DNA from: Candidatus Sulfotelmatobacter sp.
Lineage (GTDB): Bacteria > Acidobacteriota > Terriglobia > Terriglobales > Acidobacteriaceae
Direction: 5' to 3'
Length of the DNA: 64,000 nt
Assembly: GCA_036500765.1 (NCBI GenBank)
Contig: DASYBM010000001.1
Coordinates: 62,001 to 126,000 of the forward strand
The position numbers and the translations under genes are program-made. Positions 57,560 to 64,000 of this stretch are shown piece after piece. The notes under the pieces were generated by a model, which was not told the DNA's origin, did no database searches, and saw nothing but the letters and a program-made list of their open reading frames with translations. Numbering within the stretch: position 1 is the first letter of the stretch; the number at the start of each line of letters is the position of its first letter.

Positions 57560-57565
57560 TATAAT
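57560..57565 (+). promoter_or_regulatory. Possible -10 box of the FadR-type regulator
   Basis: A perfect TATAAT, 62 bp before the preferred start codon. No convincing -35 element is found at 16-18 bp upstream (TTCGCC sits 20 bp away), which fits a promoter under regulator control. Confidence 0.4.
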
Positions 57566-57627
57566 GGCTGGACCATCGCCAGCAGCCTGGGTCGGCTGGG
57601 CGTTATTTGTGTCTGGGGGGCGGGGCT

Positions 57628-58344
57628 GTGTATCGGCTGGTTCGTACTTCCCGACTTTACGAGCAAATCGTTCAGCAAATTGAAGAGTCCATTGTCAAAG
57701 GCGCTCTCAAAGCCGGAGATCAGCTTCCGGCCGAGCGCGAATTGGCCCAGCGCTTCGGCGTGAGCCGCACCGCCGTCCGCGAGGCAGTCAAGGCGTTGCG
57801 CGAAAAAGGACTCGTCGAAGCCTATTCGGGGCGCGGCACGTTCATTACCGACGGCACCAACCAGGCCGTGCGCCAATCACTCGATCTGGTGGCGAAGATC
57901 GGCCAGCCCGAAGGCTCAACTCATCTTGCCGAGGTGCGCGTGATCCTTGAGCCGGAAATTGCGATGCTCGCCGCCCTTCGCATCCAGGAACCGGAATTGG
58001 CCACGATGCGAGAAGCAGTCGCCATCATGGATCGTGCCGGGCGGGACCCCGAGACCTACATCGAAGCGGACCTGGATTTTCATCTGGCCCTGGCCGAGGG
58101 CGCAGCCAACCCACTCATTCTTTCTCTGCTCGATTCCATTGTGGCGCTCCTGCGCGAGCAGCGACTTCGCATTTTTGACGTTCCCGGCGGGGCCGAGCGC
58201 GGCCAAGTCCATCACAAGCAGATTCTGGAGGCGGTCGAGCACCGTGACCCCGAAAAGTCGCGAAACGCCATGCGTGCGCATCTACTACAAGTCCTCGACG
58301 ACACCCGGTCCGCGGCAACCAAACGCGGACCTGGAAAGCGCTGA
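57628..58344 (+). CDS. FadR-subfamily GntR transcription regulator
   Basis: About 238 residues from GTG 57628 (MYRLVRTSRLYEQIVQQIEE), after a G-rich ribosome site; a TTG at 57607 is also open. The GntR winged helix holds LKAGDQLPAERELAQRFGVSRTAVREAVKALREKGLVEAYSGRGTFI. The FCD effector domain follows: LAEVRVILEPEIAMLAALR, EADLDFHLALAEGAANPLILSLLDSI and QVHHKQILEAVEHRDPEKSRNAMRAHL, with the Asp/His metal-site residues present. The effector is probably a small organic acid. Confidence 0.93.
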   Translation: MYRLVRTSRLYEQIVQQIEESIVKGALKAGDQLPAERELAQRFGVSRTAVREAVKALREKGLVEAYSGRGTFITDGTNQAVRQSLDLVAKIGQPEGSTHLAEVRVILEPEIAMLAALRIQEPELATMREAVAIMDRAGRDPETYIEADLDFHLALAEGAANPLILSLLDSIVALLREQRLRIFDVPGGAERGQVHHKQILEAVEHRDPEKSRNAMRAHLLQVLDDTRSAATKRGPGKR

Positions 58345-58565
58345 CTGAAGCGATTCCCCCGCATTGAAAGAACGTGTCTTCAGGCCCGCCCCGTGTGGCC
58401 TCTCAGCGATCTAAGAACAGAAACAGATTACCCGTTGACGCTTCTACGCTAAAAGCTTCCCAGCTGCGTGTATATTTTTCTACAACGCCTTGCATGCATG
58501 GGAATCCAGGATCAGGCGAAATGAGGAAGCCTGCTACCGGTTCCAGTTAGGTCTCGGTCTAATTT

Positions 58566-61500
58566 ATGTGGCTGGTGCGACTGGCGCTGCGGCGCCCCTA
58601 CACTATCGCCGTTTCTTGCCTGCTGATCCTGATCCTCGGCATTTTGTCGGTGACGCGGATGACCGTCGATATCTTTCCGGTCATCGACATCCCCGTCGTC
58701 GCGGTAGTGTGGAACTATCCGGGCCTTTCGGCGCAGGACATGGAGCGCAGGGTCGTGCTCATTAGCGAGCGTGCGTTTTCTACGACAGTCAACGGAATCT
58801 CGCGCATTGAATCCCAGTCAATCCCGGGTATCGGATTGCTCCGTGTCTACTTCCAGCCCGGAACCGACATTGGCGCGGCCATCGCCCAGATATCGTCGGT
58901 GTCGAGCACCATTCTGCGCATCGCGCCACCGGGGATCACGCCGCCCAACGTCATCCAGTTCAACGCCACGAACGTACCTGTGGCGCAGCTGACCATTTCG
59001 AGCCAGACCCTTCCCGAACAGCAGCTCTACGACTACAGTCTCAACTTCATTCGAGTGCGCCTGTTCACGATTCCCGGCCTCTCCACGCCCGCACCCTTTG
59101 GCGGCAAAGAACGCCAGGTCATCATCGACATCAACCCGCAGGCACTCGCCGCCAAGGGTCTGTCGGCGGGCGATGTGGTCAGCGCGCTGCAAAATTCGAA
59201 CGTCATTCTGCCCGCCGGCGATGCCAGAATCGGCAGTACCGACTACAGCGTGCAGCTTAACTCCAGCCCCGATACGGTGGCGCAGTTCAGTCGCATCCCG
59301 ATCAAAGTCGTAGGATCGGCAACGGTCTTGCTTGGCGACATCGCTCATGTTGCCGATAGCTTCGCCGAACAGCGCTGCATTGTGCATGTCAACGGCAAGC
59401 GCGCCACTTATCTCGCCATCCTCAAGCACTCCGACGCCTCGACTCTGGCCGTGGTGGAAGCCGCACGCGATACCATGCCGGTCATCAAGGCTTCGGCGCC
59501 GCAGGGCATGGACTTAAAGGTCGACTTCGATCAGTCCGTGTTTGTGCGCGCCGCCATCGCCGGTGTCATCCGCGAAGCCATGCTTTCTTCCATCCTGGTC
59601 TCGCTTATGATTCTGGCATTTCTGGGCAGCTGGCGCAGCGTGATTGTCGTCTGTACCTCGATCCCGCTAGCCATCTTCACCGCCATTATCGGCCTGAACC
59701 TGAGCGGCGACACCATTAACATTATGACGCTTGGCGGGTTGGCCCTCGCCATCGGTATGCTGGTCGATGACGCTACCGTCGAAATCGAAAACATCAACCG
59801 CAATTTCGACATGGGCAAGGCGATCACCGTGGCGATTCTCGATGGCGCCAGCCAGATTGCCGTACCCGCGATCGTGGCCACGTTGGCCATTTGTATCGTG
59901 TTCTTTCCGGTTGTCCTGCTTTCCGGCGCGGCCAAGTACCTTTTCACACCGATGGCCTTGGCGGTCGTGCTGGCCATGCTGTCGTCCTACGTCCTCTCTC
60001 GAACTCTGGTGCCGACCCTCTCGCGAATTCTGTTCGAAGGCCACCGCGAAGCGGATGAAGCGAAAGAAGAGAATCCGGGATTCATCGGCCGCCTGAACCG
60101 CAAGCGCGAGCATGCCTTTGAGCGCCTGCGCACCGGCTATGGTCACATCTTGCACCTGGTCTTGCATCACCGCGTATTTACGCTGTGCGTGTTTGGGCTG
60201 ATGTTTGCGGTCAGCGCCGTGCTGCCGTTCATCATCGGCACCGATTTCTTTCCCAGCGTGGACGCGGGGTTGATGAAGCTACACGTCCGCGCCCCCGTTG
60301 GCACGCGCCTCGAAGACACCGAGCAGATGCTCATGCAGGTCGAGGCCCGCATCCGCGAGATCATCCCGCCCAATGAACTCGATACCATCAACGACATGGA
60401 AGGCCTGCCCACGTCTTACAATCTCGCCTTCGTGCCTACCGACAACGTCGGCGATATGGATGCCGAGGTCCTGATCGCCCTCAAGCCCGAGCATCACCCG
60501 ACCGCGGGCTACATGCAGAGGATCCGCGAGACGTTGCCACACGAATTTCCCGGATCCAGTTTTTATTTTCAGTCCGCCGATATCGTAAGCCAGGTGCTTA
60601 ACTTCGGTGTGCCGTCGCCGGTTGACATTCAGGTGGAAGGCCCCAACCTCGACCAGTCGTACCAGATTGCGCGCCAGTTGAAAGATGAAATCGCCACAGT
60701 CCCGGGAGCCGTGGACGTGCACGTGAAGCAGGCCATCCGCTATCCTGCGTTGCGCGTTAACGTGGATCGCGAGAAGGCTGCACAGCTGGGGCTGACGGAG
60801 CAGGCGGTCGCTAACAGCATGCTGATTTCTCTGTCGTCGAGCGCATTGATTGCGCCCTCGTACTTCCTGAATCCCACCAATAACGTGAACTACATCGTAG
60901 CCGTGCGCATTCCGCCGGAAAAGTTCGATTCCGTCGACAGCCTGATGAACACTCCTCTCAGCCTGCCCGGAGCGGCGACTCCGCTGCAACCTGCGACCGC
61001 GCCATCGACCCAGCCCCTGCCCCAGCCGCAGTATGAAACGCTGGCCAATGTCTCGCACATTATTCCGGATTCCGTTCCGGCCGAAGTCAGCCATTACACG
61101 GTGCAGCGCGTCATCGACATCAACGCCAATCTGCAAGGCCGCGACCTGGGCTCGGTGGTCGCTGGCATCCAGAAAAAAATCGACGGCCTGGGCAAGCTTC
61201 CCTTAGGCATGCGCATCACCGTTCACGGCCAGTACGAGGTCATGAACTCTTCGTTCCGCAGCTTGCTCATGGGCTTGATTCTCGCCATTGTGCTGGTCTA
61301 TCTGCTGATTGTCGTGCTCTTCCAGTCCTGGATCGATCCTTTCATCATCATGATCGCGGTTCCGGGTGCACTGGTCGGAATCCTGTGGATGCTCGCGATC
61401 ACCGGCTCGACCATTAACGTCGAGTCGCTGATGGGATCGATCATGGCGGTGGGCATCGCCACGTCGAACTCCATTCTGCTGGTAAGCTATGCCAACGATG

Positions 61501-61835
61501 CCCGCGTCGAAAAAGGGACATCGCCTATCGAGGCCGCGCTGGAAGCGGGAATGACGCGACTGCGGCCGGTCCTGATGACGGCACTCGCCATGATTATCGG
61601 AATGGTTCCCATGGCGCTGGCACTGGGCGAGGCGGGCGAGCAGAATGCTCCCCTGGGCCGCGCCGTAATTGGAGGGTTGCTGGTGGCAACCGTGGTCACA
61701 CTTTTCGTCGTGCCCGTCGTCTACACATTGTTGCGGAAACAATTTCCCACGCGCCACACGCTGGATGCGAAGTTTGCGGCCGAATCGCGAGGCGAAGAGT
61801 TCAAACCGGAACAGTCGAAACCGGAGGGTTTCTGA
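58566..61835 (+). CDS. RND efflux transporter, inner-membrane pump (HAE1-like)
   Basis: 1089 residues. N-terminal MWLVRLALRRPYTIAVSCLL is usual for acidobacterial RND pumps. Twelve spans are split by two large periplasmic loops. GGLALAIGMLVDDATVEIEN carries the proton-relay Asp pair (about residue 401-402). The second half repeats the fold, with AVGIATSNSILLVSYAND in place of the Asp-bearing helix. LGEAGEQNAPLGRAVIGGL is typical. It is coupled to the adaptor by TGATG overlap. No outer-membrane channel gene is in the window. Substrates are probably drugs or lipophilic compounds. Confidence 0.93.
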   Translation: MWLVRLALRRPYTIAVSCLLILILGILSVTRMTVDIFPVIDIPVVAVVWNYPGLSAQDMERRVVLISERAFSTTVNGISRIESQSIPGIGLLRVYFQPGTDIGAAIAQISSVSSTILRIAPPGITPPNVIQFNATNVPVAQLTISSQTLPEQQLYDYSLNFIRVRLFTIPGLSTPAPFGGKERQVIIDINPQALAAKGLSAGDVVSALQNSNVILPAGDARIGSTDYSVQLNSSPDTVAQFSRIPIKVVGSATVLLGDIAHVADSFAEQRCIVHVNGKRATYLAILKHSDASTLAVVEAARDTMPVIKASAPQGMDLKVDFDQSVFVRAAIAGVIREAMLSSILVSLMILAFLGSWRSVIVVCTSIPLAIFTAIIGLNLSGDTINIMTLGGLALAIGMLVDDATVEIENINRNFDMGKAITVAILDGASQIAVPAIVATLAICIVFFPVVLLSGAAKYLFTPMALAVVLAMLSSYVLSRTLVPTLSRILFEGHREADEAKEENPGFIGRLNRKREHAFERLRTGYGHILHLVLHHRVFTLCVFGLMFAVSAVLPFIIGTDFFPSVDAGLMKLHVRAPVGTRLEDTEQMLMQVEARIREIIPPNELDTINDMEGLPTSYNLAFVPTDNVGDMDAEVLIALKPEHHPTAGYMQRIRETLPHEFPGSSFYFQSADIVSQVLNFGVPSPVDIQVEGPNLDQSYQIARQLKDEIATVPGAVDVHVKQAIRYPALRVNVDREKAAQLGLTEQAVANSMLISLSSSALIAPSYFLNPTNNVNYIVAVRIPPEKFDSVDSLMNTPLSLPGAATPLQPATAPSTQPLPQPQYETLANVSHIIPDSVPAEVSHYTVQRVIDINANLQGRDLGSVVAGIQKKIDGLGKLPLGMRITVHGQYEVMNSSFRSLLMGLILAIVLVYLLIVVLFQSWIDPFIIMIAVPGALVGILWMLAITGSTINVESLMGSIMAVGIATSNSILLVSYANDARVEKGTSPIEAALEAGMTRLRPVLMTALAMIIGMVPMALALGEAGEQNAPLGRAVIGGLLVATVVTLFVVPVVYTLLRKQFPTRHTLDAKFAAESRGEEFKPEQSKPEGF

Positions 61836-62962
61836 TGCCTGAATCGCTCGGCCGACGCCGCGGATCCCATTGGCTCTATCTCGCCGGCATCCTGATTATT
61901 CTGGTCGCGGGAGCGATGGCTTACCTTCTGTTCACCCGTCAGCGCACCCATGTCGAGGCAGCCACCGAGCAACTCAAGGTCGAGGAACAGAAAGGGCCGA
62001 CCGTCGAAGTCGCCGTCGCGCGCCGCGTTGCGGGTTCCAACACCCTCCGCCTCATCGGCGAAGTGCATCCTTATCAGACCGCAGTTCTCTATGCGAAAGT
62101 CAGCGGTTACATGCGCAGCCTCAGCGTCGACAAGGGCGATTTCGTCCGCGCCGATCAGATCATAGCCGTCATCGAATCGCCCGAAACCGATAAGCAATAT
62201 CAGGCCACTGTCGCCGATGCGCATAATAAGGAACTCATCGCCAACCGCGCCGCCACGCTCGTAAAGAAACAAATGATCTCCCAGCAGGACGCCGACCAGG
62301 CCGAGGCCGACGCCGCCGTTTCCAAGGCGAACCTGGAGCAGATCGGCACCCTGAAGTCGTATGAGCAACTGCGCGCTCCTTTCACCGGAACCATCACCGC
62401 GCGCTATTCCGATCCCGGAGCGCTGATCCAGAATGCTGCTACTTCACAAACCAGCGCGCTTCCCGTGGTTGAACTCTCCGAAACTTCGCGGCTTCGTATC
62501 TACGTGTACGTCGATCAGTCTCATGCTTCCTTCGTGCGCGATGGCGACGAAGTCACAATTTTCGATCAGGCGAATCCGACTTTGAAACTGGCGGCGCGCG
62601 TCACACGCACCAGTGGCGCTATCGATCCCAAGACCCGCACTTTGCTCGTCGAAATTGACATAGACAATCCCCACAACCGAATTCTTGCCGGCAGTTTCGT
62701 GCAGGTGGAGTTGAAGGTGAACACGCCAAGTTACATCGAAGTGCCGTCCGACGCGCTGGTCATTCGTGGAAGCCAGACCTTCGTGGCGGTCGTCACGGCC
62801 AACGATACCATCAAGTTCGCGCAGGTTGCGGTGGCCGAGCAAACCGGCGAAACCGCCCGCCTGTTCAGCGGTCTCAATGAAGGCGAACGCGTCGCCCGCA
62901 GCATCGGCGAGCGCGTCCCCGACGCCGGCAAAGTCCAACCCGTGTCGCGGCCCGGCAGTTAG
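61835..62962 (+). CDS. RND periplasmic adaptor (membrane fusion protein)
   Basis: 375 residues, anchored by one N-terminal helix (LYLAGILIILVAGAMAYLLF), without a lipobox. Lipoyl/barrel-sandwich words YAKVSGYMRSLSVDKGDFVRADQIIAVIESPE, hairpin KKQMISQQDADQAEADAAVS, and LRAPFTGTITARYSDPGALI. The beta-barrel domain ends with FVQVELKVNTPSYIEVPSDALVIRG. It links the RND pump to a TolC-type channel that must be encoded elsewhere. Confidence 0.92.
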   Translation: MPESLGRRRGSHWLYLAGILIILVAGAMAYLLFTRQRTHVEAATEQLKVEEQKGPTVEVAVARRVAGSNTLRLIGEVHPYQTAVLYAKVSGYMRSLSVDKGDFVRADQIIAVIESPETDKQYQATVADAHNKELIANRAATLVKKQMISQQDADQAEADAAVSKANLEQIGTLKSYEQLRAPFTGTITARYSDPGALIQNAATSQTSALPVVELSETSRLRIYVYVDQSHASFVRDGDEVTIFDQANPTLKLAARVTRTSGAIDPKTRTLLVEIDIDNPHNRILAGSFVQVELKVNTPSYIEVPSDALVIRGSQTFVAVVTANDTIKFAQVAVAEQTGETARLFSGLNEGERVARSIGERVPDAGKVQPVSRPGS

Positions 62963-63130
62963 AGCTTGGTGGATAGTTGGAAAGCCTGGGGCGATAAATG
63001 ACGGCGATAAATAACGTTGAAAGAGCGCCGATTTATCCGCGCCGCGATCGAAAGGTTTGTATCGGGGCACGGGTGGATCCGCGCCCTTCCCAAAACCGTT
63101 TCGGACATAATTTAGAGCGACATAGACATA

Positions 63131-64000
63131 TCAGTAAGAGAATCCCTGAATCTCGCTCACGCTCGCCGATGGGCCATCGACGAAGCCGGTCCGCTTGCTG
63201 GGATTCAAGGCGATGTGGGCGCCGATGACATTGCCGGCGTTGGAGAAACTGAATCCGTTCAGCGTTTCCTGCAAGACTCCTTTGGTGTCGTACACATAAA
63301 TCGTGCTGCCGGAAGGGGCCGAACTGGAGACCGGCTGGGCCACCAGAAATAATTTGTGAATGGCATCGAACTCGACGTCGGCGCCGCTGAAGATTTGCTG
63401 TTCGCCCGTGTTGGGCAGGACCACGGTAAATCCCGTTTGCGTCGCCAGATCGTAGATTTCGATGCTGGCATCGTCTTCTGTGGTAGTGCACGCGATGTTG
63501 TCGGCCGAATCGACCGCGACGCCATTCACGAAGCCGAATCCGATACCGGTAAATTCCGCGAATGTTCCTTTGGCGAGATTCGCCAGGCCAATCACCGGAA
63601 AACACCCGAAACATCCATCCCCTCCGCCGAGAACGGCAATATTGGTCACCGTGTTGTAAGCAATTGGAGGCGGCACGCTGCCAAAGTTGTAGGAGTCCAT
63701 GATGTGGACGACCGGGCCAAACGTATTCGCGGCGACGTTGGAGCTAAAAACATAAGGAACGAAATTGCTGCTGTTGTCATACGCGAAGAACGCGTTGGTG
63801 ACGGTTCCCTGGTTGCGGCTGACTCCTTCTATCAAATGCTGCGTCCCGATGGGTGGAGTCCATTTCCCAGTGACCTTATTGGCGCTCAGTGGATCGATCA
63901 CCTCAAAGGTGCGCTGCAAATGCAGAAAGCTGATTTCATGTTCGTGTTCGAACAATCCCAATGATGTTCCCACAACTCCTTCGGTGATGAAGTCATCCTG
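63131..64000 (-). CDS. Secreted repeat protein, 5' end beyond the window
   Basis: At least 289 codons, open through the right edge of the window with no start in view (QDDFITEGVVGTSLGL precedes the first possible GTG at 63973). The visible part has propeller-like repeats: LYENANG-type words such as FVPYVFSSNVAANTFGPVVHIMDS, NIAVLGGGDGCFGCFPVIGLANL, VNGVAVDSADNIACTTTEDDAS and HKLFLVAQPVSS. The pattern fits an NHL/lactonase-like beta-propeller. No domain is named with certainty. Downstream gap 62963-63130 holds nothing recognisable. Confidence 0.6.
   Translation of the reverse strand, partial: QDDFITEGVVGTSLGLFEHEHEISFLHLQRTFEVIDPLSANKVTGKWTPPIGTQHLIEGVSRNQGTVTNAFFAYDNSSNFVPYVFSSNVAANTFGPVVHIMDSYNFGSVPPPIAYNTVTNIAVLGGGDGCFGCFPVIGLANLAKGTFAEFTGIGFGFVNGVAVDSADNIACTTTEDDASIEIYDLATQTGFTVVLPNTGEQQIFSGADVEFDAIHKLFLVAQPVSSSAPSGSTIYVYDTKGVLQETLNGFSFSNAGNVIGAHIALNPSKRTGFVDGPSASVSEIQGFSY

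Overview
The window looks like a chromosomal segment of a soil-type Acidobacteriota (Terriglobia, near Koribacter or Sulfotelmatobacter). This is inferred from gene content, not from a marker-gene search. The pointers are an Oar-like TonB receptor with a carboxypeptidase-regulatory N-terminus, an S53 pro-kumamolisin protease, a Ser/Thr kinase fused to TPRs, tandem DUF1579 proteins, many PilZ proteins, a bactofilin, and GC-rich DNA with REP-like intergenic repeats. There is no rRNA, CRISPR array, prophage or intact transposon.

Layout. 0.1-10.8 kb: TonB receptor, gamma-carbonic anhydrase, hisS, small secreted proteins (DUF4440, two DUF1579), an FmdB zinc ribbon, a YheT-like hydrolase and a CPA2 antiporter. 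10.8-21 kb: acyltransferase-like membrane protein, S53 protease, P460 cytochrome, mutL, a putative AlkZ-like protein, gluQRS and cmk. 21-25 kb (minus strand): a coupled operon of ECF sigma factor, anti-sigma factor, B-box/TM protein and DUF4097 adhesin-like protein. 25.0-25.9 kb: a repeat-rich graveyard with Rhs-like and RAYT-like remnants. 25.9-33.6 kb: kinase-TPR protein, yggX, a GT-C-like membrane protein and hypotheticals. 33.0-33.7 kb: tRNA-CAT (probably Ile2) with a decayed copy of its 3' end on the far side of a small unknown gene, as at an old integration site. 33.8-43.6 kb: transporters, an orphan sugar-binding-like protein, three PilZ proteins, proC and a CpaE/TadZ-like ATPase. 43.6-50.9 kb (minus strand): a compact coenzyme F420 operon, cofG-cofD-cofC-cofE-cofH-npdG, followed by a tandem-domain SagB-type nitroreductase. 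51-58 kb: flavin reductase, msrB, bactofilin, ABC-F ATPase, VOC protein, an eroded ParE/antitoxin pair, Nudix, SDR and a FadR-type regulator. 58.5-63 kb: RND pump and adaptor. The right edge cuts a secreted repeat protein.

How the genes work together. The F420 operon makes Fo (CofG/CofH), attaches the lactyl-type side chain (CofC/CofD), adds glutamates (CofE) and couples the cofactor to NADP (NpdG). CofE lacks the nitroreductase domain found in actinobacterial FbiB. The adjacent nitroreductase is therefore a candidate for the missing dehydro-F420 reductase or for an F420/FMN user enzyme. This is the best candidate here for an undescribed biochemical arrangement.

The second strong signal is non-genic. 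A family of 7-bp-period repeats (unit roughly RGYTYYC), often as inverted arms, sits in intergenic regions directly before start codons (mutL, the AlkZ-like gene; a related tract before hisS). One copy also lies in frame inside the MutL linker.
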